Below are positions 6,313 to 14,117 of a stretch of DNA of 64,000 bases, piece after piece. The position numbers were made by a program, and so were the translations under genes. Origin of the DNA: Rhizobium vallis (lineage in GTDB: Bacteria > Pseudomonadota > Alphaproteobacteria > Rhizobiales > Rhizobiaceae); the NCBI RefSeq assembly GCF_003985155.1, contig NZ_ML133686.1:342001-406000 (forward strand), read 5' to 3'. Within the stretch, counting starts at the first letter, position 1; every line of letters starts with the position of its first letter. The notes below the pieces were generated by a model. The model searched no databases. It was given only the letters and a program-made list of their open reading frames with translations, and had not been told where the DNA came from.

Positions 6313-8715
6313 TCACCGCAATTCAGCAGTGACGCGGAAGATGCCGCCGGCCGAAGCATCCGAGCAGACGACGAAGGTGGAGCCTTCCTGCGCCATGAAG
6401 GCGACATTGCCGCCGGCTTCGCAGGGCGTGGCGCTCCATTGCAGGATGATATCGCCGTTATCGGGCAGTTTTTCCGGCGTGATCTTCGCCGCACTTGCCA
6501 TCCATTCCGTCGCCGATGGCAGATGGACGGGGGCGTTCAGCTGCTTTGATAGCCAGGCCGTATAGTTCTGGGCCACGGCAAGCGGCACGTCGTCGGCCGG
6601 CTGCTGCGGATTGTCGGCATAGGCCTCAGCTGCGGCGGGATCGGAATTGGCGGTGTAATATTCCGCCATCTCGGCGCGGGTGACGGCCTTCGTCTGCATG
6701 CAGAAGGACTTGTCGATCTTTACGGCGCCATTGGCAACGCCGAGCATGCCGCCAAGCTCCTTCATCGACGAGGTCATCAGCCGGACATTCTCCAGCGAAT
6801 AACTCCCGGCCGGCACTGTCTCGAAGGCGAGGGTCTGCGAGACCGGGCAGAAGCCGCGCGCCGACAGCGCCTCGAGATCAGCAAGGATTGGCTGGTAGGC
6901 TGCGATCGCCAGCTTGTAGGCCTCGGCGGTGTAGCGGCCGTCGGCCTCACCAATCTTTGGCGCCAGTGCTGCAAGCGTCGGATCGGCCGCACCTGCGCGC
7001 GTCGTGATCGAGGCGTTGAGATCGGTGACCTTCTGCTTCAGCGCCGTCGCTTCATCCTTCGCCGCCATCACATCGGCAATCAGCTTGTCGAACAGCTTCG
7101 CCGCATCGCCGTAACCTGACGTCGCGGCCGGCATCTGCCATTGCTCGGCTTTGGCCTTGGCATCCGCCATCAGCCCGCTTGCCTTGGCGACGTCGGGGCT
7201 ATCGCCGGCGCCGATGCGGTTGACCGTTTCGCGTTTTGCCGTCGCGTCTTTTTCGGCGGCCGCCAGCGCGGTGAGCGCCTTGGCGAGATCGTCAAACGTC
7301 GTTTTCGACGCGTCGTAGGCATCGACCGCAGCATGCATCTGCTTGGCAGTGGCCGCCTCGGCAGCAGCCTTCATCTTGGCGTCGGCCTCGGCAAAACTCG
7401 GCGCCTTGTCGCCGCCGGCGGCTGACGCGGCCGCTTTCGCCTTCTCGGCATTCTCCTTCGAGATGGTGATCAGCGAATTGCCGAGATTGATCGCGGCGGT
7501 CTGGAAGCCCGGCAGGGCTTTTTCGTAATCTTCGTCCTTGAGCAGTGCATCGGCCGAGGTCAGCGCCGCAGCGCCGGTGTCATAGGCGAGCTTCGCCTGG
7601 TCACCGGACGGGCGCTCCGGCGCCTTGGCGGCGATCGCTTTCTGCTTGCGGCTTTCCGCCTCCTTCTTCCAGGTGCCGACATCGGCGACGAGTTTCGGAT
7701 CCGGGCGCAGCAGTTTCGGGATGGTGACGACGCCGACGCCGATGCAGATCAGGAGCAGCGCGCCGATCATCGACAGCTTGGCCAGTGTCCACTTTTTCGG
7801 TTTCGGGGCTTCCGGCTGCTGCATGCCGCCGCGCGGGTCCCACGACATCGGCTGGATGCCTGTCGTCACCCGGGCGAATTCGCCCAACGCATCGGCGCCC
7901 ATGCGCGGTCGCGCGGTCGGGTCGCGGCTCAGCATCCTTTCCACAAGGCTCGCGAGACCCTCGGGAAAGCCTGGGATCAGCACGTCCAGGCGGGGAAAGA
8001 CGTTGGAAGGGTCGAGATGGATGTTCTTCCAGCTCTGTTCGCGCTGGTGCTCGTCTTCCCAGACCATGACGCTGTCGAAGACGCTGGCGTATGTCTGACG
8101 CGGCAGGAAGAGCTTGTAGGCGATCATGCCCATTGCGTAGATGTCGAGCGCTGGCGAGGCGGAGAAAGTGCCGCTGGCGTAGATCTCCGGCGCGCCGAAT
8201 TCCGGCACATAGGGCGGGATGATGTGCTCGCCGATCTTCGAGATCAGGTGCAGGTTGCCGATCCGGACAGAGAGGCCGGAATAGTCCTCGGAGACATAGA
8301 TGCACTGGTCCGTCAGCGCATTATGGGCGTAACCGGCGCCATGCAGCGTCGCCAGGCCTTCGAGGATGTGGCGGCCGATCTCGACGGCGCGCTCGTAAGC
8401 CACCATCTCCGTTTCGTCGAGATACTGATGCAGCGTCTTCGACGGCCGCTTCTCGACGATATAGAAATTGTCGTCTTCCGGCGACGGCGGAATGAGGTCC
8501 TCGATTTCGACGAAACGCCGTGCCGTGAGCGATTTGGCCTCGTTGATCGAGGTCCAGACCCGCTCGAAACGAGCCTTGTCGAGTTTTAGCGCGACATCTG
8601 GTGTGACGATGAAGACCGCATGGTCCATCCGCTTGTCTTGAGCGGGATAGACGATGAATTCGTTCTCATAGATCGGCTCGCCGATCGTGTAGCGGGCGAT
8701 CAGATCACTTCTCAT
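6313..8715 (-). CDS. Transmembrane pseudokinase with C-terminal SUMF/FGE-like domain
   Basis: An 800-residue protein with no signal peptide. Residues about 1-285 match a serine/threonine kinase fold, including KTLHQYLDE, GRHILEGLATLHGAGYAH, a PEFGAPEIYASG activation segment end and DIYAMGMIAYKLF. However, the HRD motif reads HNA (131-133) and the DFG position reads GNL (153-155), and no glycine loop is seen, so it is probably a pseudokinase. One membrane span lies at about 313-335. A long Ala/Lys/Asp-rich helical region follows (to about 610), presumably periplasmic, and the end resembles the formylglycine-enzyme/SUMF fold (SFCMQTKAVTRAEMAEY, LPSATEWMASA). ATG at 8715 is preferred over a TTG at 8733. 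It is the last gene of the protease operon, 37 bases after the serpin gene. Confidence 0.8.
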   Translation of the reverse strand: MRSDLIARYTIGEPIYENEFIVYPAQDKRMDHAVFIVTPDVALKLDKARFERVWTSINEAKSLTARRFVEIEDLIPPSPEDDNFYIVEKRPSKTLHQYLDETEMVAYERAVEIGRHILEGLATLHGAGYAHNALTDQCIYVSEDYSGLSVRIGNLHLISKIGEHIIPPYVPEFGAPEIYASGTFSASPALDIYAMGMIAYKLFLPRQTYASVFDSVMVWEDEHQREQSWKNIHLDPSNVFPRLDVLIPGFPEGLASLVERMLSRDPTARPRMGADALGEFARVTTGIQPMSWDPRGGMQQPEAPKPKKWTLAKLSMIGALLLICIGVGVVTIPKLLRPDPKLVADVGTWKKEAESRKQKAIAAKAPERPSGDQAKLAYDTGAAALTSADALLKDEDYEKALPGFQTAAINLGNSLITISKENAEKAKAAASAAGGDKAPSFAEADAKMKAAAEAATAKQMHAAVDAYDASKTTFDDLAKALTALAAAEKDATAKRETVNRIGAGDSPDVAKASGLMADAKAKAEQWQMPAATSGYGDAAKLFDKLIADVMAAKDEATALKQKVTDLNASITTRAGAADPTLAALAPKIGEADGRYTAEAYKLAIAAYQPILADLEALSARGFCPVSQTLAFETVPAGSYSLENVRLMTSSMKELGGMLGVANGAVKIDKSFCMQTKAVTRAEMAEYYTANSDPAAAEAYADNPQQPADDVPLAVAQNYTAWLSKQLNAPVHLPSATEWMASAAKITPEKLPDNGDIILQWSATPCEAGGNVAFMAQEGSTFVVCSDASAGGIFRVTAELR

Positions 8716-8752
8716 GCCTTTGTCCCCCTGCAATCATCCATGAAACCGAATT

Positions 8753-9925
8753 CTATTCGCCCGCCAGAAGCGGATCTCCGATGAGGCCTGCGGCGAGCAG
8801 CAGACCGGTCCTAGTATCGCGAAGCGCGAAGGCAAAGCGGGCATCGGCGACGACGCGAATAAGCTTCGGATCGATGCTGCGTTCCGTGACGACAGCCGTG
8901 GCCGCTGCCGCCTCCGTGCCGTTTTCGTCAACCTTGATCATGGTCTTCTGCAGGACGCGCGACAAGCGGATGTTTTCCTTGGTGAAACCCGGGAAACCCG
9001 CATCCTTTGCCTTCTCGGGCGCCACTCCCATCGCATTCAGTACCGGCATCAAATCACGCCCGTCGTTCAGGGAAAAGCGCGGCAGGAAGATTTCGCCCTT
9101 CGCAGCCTCGAATTTCTCGCCTTGCAGCCAGGAAACGAGCGCCTTCAGGTCCGAGCTGCCCACGCCCTTGCCGGAGCGCGCCGCCACCACGACCATGCTG
9201 TAGCCCTCGCCGGCGTAGGCAAGGTCGACCGCGGCGAATTTCTCATCGGAGCGGAATTTCTGTCCATCGCCGGCAAGATGCATCATCGGCACCGAAATCG
9301 TCGAACCATCCGGGCGCTGAAAGGGGCTTGCCGGGCTTTCCCTATCGAAGGAGGTCTTCCAGTGCGCCTTGAAGGAGAGTGCGCCGAGGCTGATGAAGCC
9401 GCCGCCGGGTGGTGCGTCCAGAATTGAGGGAATGGCACCTCGCGTGGCGTCCTTGACCCAGCCGTTGATACGCTCGACCGATTTCGGCCCGTCGAGATCC
9501 TCGATCGAAGGCTTGATCCGGTGGCTGGCGAGCGTGGGGACCGCATCGGGGACGAGCGCCAGCTTCTCGTCGAAGACGATCGCGACCGCCGTCGCCAAAG
9601 GCGCATCTGCCGCTGCCGGCTTTTCCCCAGTCATGGCGTCAAGCACCTTTTCCGGTCCCTTCACCTCACCGCCGAAACCGAGGCCTTTGGCGATTGCCGC
9701 TTTGCCTTCATCGGAGGCGCCGAGGCTTGCAAGACCGAGCGCGGCGGCAAGGCTTGCCGGCGATACCATGATGTTGGCGGCGCCCTCTTTTGCCAGCGTG
9801 CGGTCGATGAGTTCAGCGGCAAGCCCCGCCTGCGCCGCAAGCATCGCCTTGCTGTCGCCGGCATGGGCTGGCGTAAGCGTCATCAGGGAAGCGGCGAGAC
9901 TCACGAGCAGAATGGATTTCGGCAT
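8753..9925 (-). CDS. Exported serpin (serine protease inhibitor)
   Basis: A 390-residue protein with a Sec signal ending THAHAG-like (LTPAHAGDS). Serpin landmarks appear in order: NIMVSPASLAAALGLASLGA (residues 51-70), NGWVKDATRGAIPSIL, LGALSFKAHWKTSFD, MMHLAGDGQKFR, and the hinge DENGTEAAAATAVV (333-346) whose small Ala/Thr residues are the pattern of inhibitory serpins able to insert their reactive loop. The loop continues TERSIDPK, placing Arg349-Ser350 at or within one residue of P1-P1' by hinge counting. The C-terminus FAFALRDTRTGLLLAAGLIGDP matches the serpin end. It begins 13 bases after the trypsin-caspase gene with GAGGAG upstream. Bacterial serpins are uncommon. Confidence 0.9.
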   Translation of the reverse strand: MPKSILLVSLAASLMTLTPAHAGDSKAMLAAQAGLAAELIDRTLAKEGAANIMVSPASLAAALGLASLGASDEGKAAIAKGLGFGGEVKGPEKVLDAMTGEKPAAADAPLATAVAIVFDEKLALVPDAVPTLASHRIKPSIEDLDGPKSVERINGWVKDATRGAIPSILDAPPGGGFISLGALSFKAHWKTSFDRESPASPFQRPDGSTISVPMMHLAGDGQKFRSDEKFAAVDLAYAGEGYSMVVVAARSGKGVGSSDLKALVSWLQGEKFEAAKGEIFLPRFSLNDGRDLMPVLNAMGVAPEKAKDAGFPGFTKENIRLSRVLQKTMIKVDENGTEAAAATAVVTERSIDPKLIRVVADARFAFALRDTRTGLLLAAGLIGDPLLAGE

Positions 9926-9938
9926 GGTTCGCTCCTCA

Positions 9939-12479
9939 TCAGCGGATGCGATAGAATTTGGAATCGAACGACCATTTGCCTTGCGCGCCGGTCTCGTCGT
10001 CGCCGACGATCCGGAGGCTTCGGGCGAGATCGTAGACATAGTTGAAGGCAGCACGCTGGCCGACGAGAGGCGTCGGCACATCCGGTAGATCGAGCACTTC
10101 GATCGGCTTGTCGCTGAGGATGGCGACGACCATGCCGACGCCGGCCGGTCCCTCGACCACATATTCGAAGCCGATATAGGGATTGCGCGCATCCGGCACG
10201 ACCACCGGTCTTGCCGGATCGAGCCGGTTGTCGCCGCCCTTGGCGGTTGGCTTCAGGCCCATCGAGCGCTTGTTCGGGTAAAGCTGCGTCAGTTTTCCGG
10301 AGGCATCGATATCGACCAGGATCAGATAGCCTGGCTTCTTGGTGGAGACGCGCATCGCCACCTTATCGCCGATGCTGACCGAGGTGCCGGGCAGCACGTC
10401 GACGGCGACGCCCGCCTCGTTGTCGGTCTTCAGCGTGTTCTCGACGGCGGCAACCGGGGTCTTTGCCTCCTCGCCGGTGATGACATCCCGGCCGAGCGCA
10501 TCCGGCTGGCCGTAGAATTGCGGAACCGGGGTGAAGCGGCAGTCGCCCGCATGCGTCCGGCAATATTCGTCCGATTTGCGCCGGACATAGTCGAGCAGGG
10601 CGGCATTGCTGACGTCAGGCTTGTCAGCTGCGCGCGCCACGCCGTTCTCCACCCCTTCGATGAAGTTGCGGGTGAAAACCCCAAGCGCCGGCTTGGCCTC
10701 ACGGTCGACGAGCGCCCACTGCCCCGAATTGACGGCCGACCAGACCATCGCGCTTTCGCCACCGAAGGAGAATTTGGCTTCCTTGCCAGACTTGTTCGGC
10801 GGTTCGAGCCCTGCGAGCGCCGGGCCCAGGCAACGCACGGTACCGCCAGCCGGTGCGGCAACGGCGCTGCGGCTGCCGGGGCCGACATGGCAGGCGTCGA
10901 TCAGCAGCGTGACGCGGCGGTCCTTGAGGCTGTTCAGCCGCGCGGCGATCTCCGTTTCGCGGATCTGGTTGGTGACTGTCACCTTGCCGTTCTCGCGCAT
11001 CAGCTTCGCATCGGCAGCGACCAGCGTCGGGCTTGTCGTCTCTTCGGCGCCCATTTCTTCGGAGCCCTGGCCGCTGAAATAGAGGAAGATGCGGCTGCCC
11101 GATTGCGATTGGCGCACAAGCCAGTCGTCGATTTCGGCAAGGATCGTCTCGCGGGTCGCCTTGCGGTTGGTCAGGGTGTGGATCTGTTCCGGGCGGTAGG
11201 AGAGCGTCTTGACGAGAAAGAGCTGCATCGCCTTCACATCGTCGGCCGACCCCATCAGCTTTGCCTCGCGCATCTCGTAGTCGTCGATGCCGATCAAGAG
11301 CGCGCGGTCGCCGGGAGAGCTCTCGACGGCAGGCGCCTGGACAGCGGGCGCCTGAATTTGCGGTTGATTGCCGGCGGGTGCGTTGACGGCCGGCGTCTCT
11401 GTCGTTCCCGCCGGCGCCGTCGTGTTTCCGGGCGGCGTGGTGATCGCAAGATTGGCCTCGAGCTGACCGGCCGGTTTCTGCTTCGTCCCCACCGCGGCGT
11501 CGCTACCTTGAGGCTTGCGCTTGGTGTCAACCGCCGCCACCTGGTCGTCGTCGGCCGGTCCCGAGGCATCGGGCATGTTCGGCACCTCGCCGTCGGTCTT
11601 TGCTGCGATCCAGTCGCGGAAGGCGGCGACGCGGGTATAGACACCGTAATGTTCCGCCTCGGCGCAGCCCGCACCCCAGCTGACGATGCCGAGCTGGATC
11701 CAGCGCTTGTCGGGGCGCTGGGCGACCAGCGGTCCGCCGCTGTCACCCTGGCAGGCGTCCTTGCCGCCTTCGGCATACCCGGCGCAGACATTGCGCTCGT
11801 CGATTGGGTTCATCCGCATTGAGCTCTCGCGATAGGCGGCGCGGCAATCCTCGCGCGAGACGATCGGCAGCTCGACCTCCTGCAATTCCGTCGGCAAATA
11901 TTTGTCGTCCCAGCCGTGATCGGCCTTGGTGTAGCCCCAGCCGGTGACGACGGCCGTGTGGCCGGCGACTTCCACCGCCTCATCGGCGGCAGAAGCGAGG
12001 GTCGCCGGTTTCGAGACTGCGGGCTCCGAAAGCTTGATCAGGGCGATGTCGTTGGCAAAGACCTTGCGGTCGAAATCCTCGTGGATAACGACGTCTTCCA
12101 CTGATAGCCCCGGCTTGTCGGGCCCATCGACTGAGATCACCTTATCGATCTTCGATTTGCCCTCGACGATCAGCAGGTCGCGGGCGAAGAGATCCTGCTT
12201 GCCGGAGCGGCCGCTGGTGACGCAATGGGCGGCCGTCAATATCCAGCGCGGCGCGATCAGCGAGCCGCCGCAATGGCCGCCGAAGCGGCCGCGCTGCTCG
12301 GGATCGGGCGCCAGGATCTTCACCTGCCAGGGCCATTCGCCCTTCTTTGCCGCCTGACCACCGATGACGCGCCCGCCATCCTCGCCGGCGAAATCGGTAT
12401 CCTGCTGCGCTAGAAGAGGAGTCGCCAGAAGCAGCATGACGGACGCAATATTGAGGACCTTGCTGATCGACGTGCTCAT
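9939..12479 (-). CDS. Exported trypsin-like protease fused to caspase-like (C14) and DUF4384 domains
   Basis: An 846-residue protein with a Sec signal (about 1-25) and a short propeptide ending GGR37-VIGG, a trypsin-type zymogen site. The S1 domain (38-292) has the full triad His85 (LTAAHC), Asp144 (NDIALI), Ser247 (GDSGGP) and Asp241 six residues before Ser, predicting Arg/Lys specificity. A Pro/Ala/Gln-rich linker (about 300-388) leads to a caspase-like domain (DRALLIGIDDYE, LLIDACHVG with Cys530), but the usual SGHG histidine is Gln471 (YFSGQGS). The C-terminus is DUF4384 (YLILVDIDASGKLTQLYPNK). ATGA overlap with the upstream caspase gene shows co-transcription. The trypsin part should be active; the caspase part is probably not. 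Confidence 0.9.
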   Translation of the reverse strand: MSTSISKVLNIASVMLLLATPLLAQQDTDFAGEDGGRVIGGQAAKKGEWPWQVKILAPDPEQRGRFGGHCGGSLIAPRWILTAAHCVTSGRSGKQDLFARDLLIVEGKSKIDKVISVDGPDKPGLSVEDVVIHEDFDRKVFANDIALIKLSEPAVSKPATLASAADEAVEVAGHTAVVTGWGYTKADHGWDDKYLPTELQEVELPIVSREDCRAAYRESSMRMNPIDERNVCAGYAEGGKDACQGDSGGPLVAQRPDKRWIQLGIVSWGAGCAEAEHYGVYTRVAAFRDWIAAKTDGEVPNMPDASGPADDDQVAAVDTKRKPQGSDAAVGTKQKPAGQLEANLAITTPPGNTTAPAGTTETPAVNAPAGNQPQIQAPAVQAPAVESSPGDRALLIGIDDYEMREAKLMGSADDVKAMQLFLVKTLSYRPEQIHTLTNRKATRETILAEIDDWLVRQSQSGSRIFLYFSGQGSEEMGAEETTSPTLVAADAKLMRENGKVTVTNQIRETEIAARLNSLKDRRVTLLIDACHVGPGSRSAVAAPAGGTVRCLGPALAGLEPPNKSGKEAKFSFGGESAMVWSAVNSGQWALVDREAKPALGVFTRNFIEGVENGVARAADKPDVSNAALLDYVRRKSDEYCRTHAGDCRFTPVPQFYGQPDALGRDVITGEEAKTPVAAVENTLKTDNEAGVAVDVLPGTSVSIGDKVAMRVSTKKPGYLILVDIDASGKLTQLYPNKRSMGLKPTAKGGDNRLDPARPVVVPDARNPYIGFEYVVEGPAGVGMVVAILSDKPIEVLDLPDVPTPLVGQRAAFNYVYDLARSLRIVGDDETGAQGKWSFDSKFYRIR

Positions 12480-14095
12480 AGCTTGGCTCCAGCGGAGGTA
12501 TAGAGGACCGTAAATCCGACGCGTGCGCCCTCGGGCAGGAATTCGCCGAGGCGCTTGGCGATGTTGCCGGCGGTGCGGCGCCTGTCGTTCTGCTTCAGAA
12601 ACTCCACAAGTTGGGGCATCGGGGTTTCAGAGGTGACGGCGACGAGCAGATCCGTGCCGAATGGTGCGACGACGGAAAGGTCGAGGTCGAAGGCCGCCGG
12701 CATCGGCGCATCGGCGTCTTTTTCGCCGGGATAGAGGAACTGCACGGTTCCATCGCCGGTGACGTCGAAGAGCACGAGCTTGCGTCCTGATATATCCGAA
12801 ACCGTAACGCCGACGCGCTCGCCTTCGCGATGGACGGTGTCGGAAGGCGTTACGCGCACGGTCTGCGGGTTCGTCTCGGACAGGCGCTTCAGCGTGTCGA
12901 GCGCGGCCATCCGATCGACGACGAAAGGCATGTCGCCGGCGCCGATGCCGGAGGCAACGACATCGCCGCCGGCGATCGCCTCGTGCTTTTCGGGATCGAA
13001 GACAAGTTCGGCATCGGCACTTTCCGCCAGCTTGAACGGCGTAACGGCAGGGTCGATCCCCTGCAGCACCGGATCGGAACCGAGGGCGGCGACGGTGATC
13101 GGCGTGGGCTCGGTCGGTGGCGGGGGAACGTTGGATTTCTCCGCTTCCATCGTCGTGCCCGCTCCGTCGTAGCTATAGACGACGGCACGGTCGAGATCGG
13201 TTCCGGGCGGGCTCTCGGTGAAGATGTTCTGCCGCTGGTCGGTGAACTGATAGACCGATTGGCGCACATATTCGAAGAGTTCGCGCCGGCTGACGGCTCC
13301 GTCGCCGTTGCGGTCCGCGGCCCCTTCGAAAGCACGGGCGGTGGCATAACTCAGCGCCCCGCGTTTCTGCGGAATGCCGGGAATCGTGATCTCCGGCGAC
13401 TTCGTGTTGTCGTCGACGGCGGCGAGGAAGGTCAGCCGTTTGTAATCGAAGCCGGTGGAGAGCGCATCCGCCGTGGTCGAAATCGGTGCAAGATCGTCCT
13501 CCTCGATCGTGTAGGAAGGCGCCTGACGCCAGGTAATCTCGGCGCCGCGGGGATCGACGTCGCGGGTCATGCCGCCGGCATGGCAGGTATCGGCGATGAA
13601 GAGGACATCGGCGCCCTTGGCCTCCAGCTTATGGATAAGCACCTTGAATTCGTCGCCGAAGATGCGCTCGCGCGATCCCGGAATCCGGGTGTCGAAGCCG
13701 GCGAGCACATAAACCTCATCGCGACCGCTCGGTTTCGAACCCCGGACGCGCTCCGGCTCGCTCGACCCGTGGCCGGCGATGCCGAGCACGACGAGATCGC
13801 CGGAGCCGGCCCTTTCCGTGACGGCCTCGATCGCATGGAAAATGCCCTCGCGATCGGCCTCCCCGTTTTTCAGGAGGGTCATATCTTCGACGCCGACCGA
13901 GCGCAGCGACAGGGAGAGGTCCTCGGCATCAGCGACTGCGCCGTGCAATGGCGGAACGTTGCGGTAGAGATCGATGCCGATCAACACCGCTCGGACTGCG
14001 CCGCGCTCGGGCGCTTCGATCGTCCTTGCCAGGCTGTCGGTGGCCGCCAAGGTGAGGAGGGCAAATGCGGCGGCCATGGAAACGGATGCGGACAT
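12476..14095 (-). CDS. Exported caspase-family (C14) protease with EF-hand and DUF4384
   Basis: A 539-residue protein with a signal peptide (about 1-24). The caspase-like domain has AVLIGIDLYRNVPPLHGAVADAEDL, the catalytic His109 in IAGHGSSEP and Cys171 in IADTCHAGG, so the dyad is intact. At 261-272 lies DRNGDGAVSRRE, a canonical 12-residue EF-hand loop (D, N, D, then S and E at positions 1, 3, 5, 9, 12), suggesting calcium dependence as in many metacaspases. The C-terminus resembles DUF4384 (KLVLFDVTGDGTVQFLYPGE). ATG at 14095 is chosen because GAGGGGAG precedes it; an in-frame TTG lies at 14101. It starts 22 bases after the OmpA gene and overlaps the next gene by four bases. Confidence 0.87.
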   Translation of the reverse strand: MSASVSMAAAFALLTLAATDSLARTIEAPERGAVRAVLIGIDLYRNVPPLHGAVADAEDLSLSLRSVGVEDMTLLKNGEADREGIFHAIEAVTERAGSGDLVVLGIAGHGSSEPERVRGSKPSGRDEVYVLAGFDTRIPGSRERIFGDEFKVLIHKLEAKGADVLFIADTCHAGGMTRDVDPRGAEITWRQAPSYTIEEDDLAPISTTADALSTGFDYKRLTFLAAVDDNTKSPEITIPGIPQKRGALSYATARAFEGAADRNGDGAVSRRELFEYVRQSVYQFTDQRQNIFTESPPGTDLDRAVVYSYDGAGTTMEAEKSNVPPPPTEPTPITVAALGSDPVLQGIDPAVTPFKLAESADAELVFDPEKHEAIAGGDVVASGIGAGDMPFVVDRMAALDTLKRLSETNPQTVRVTPSDTVHREGERVGVTVSDISGRKLVLFDVTGDGTVQFLYPGEKDADAPMPAAFDLDLSVVAPFGTDLLVAVTSETPMPQLVEFLKQNDRRRTAGNIAKRLGEFLPEGARVGFTVLYTSAGAKL

Positions 14096-14117
14096 GGCCA
14101 AACTCCCCTCGCCCCGG

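Noticed and set aside
10518..11822. Long plus-strand ORF opposite the trypsin-caspase gene
   Set aside because: It is antisense to clear catalytic motifs, is Arg/Gly/Ala-rich, and has no family features; a shadow of GC-rich codon use.
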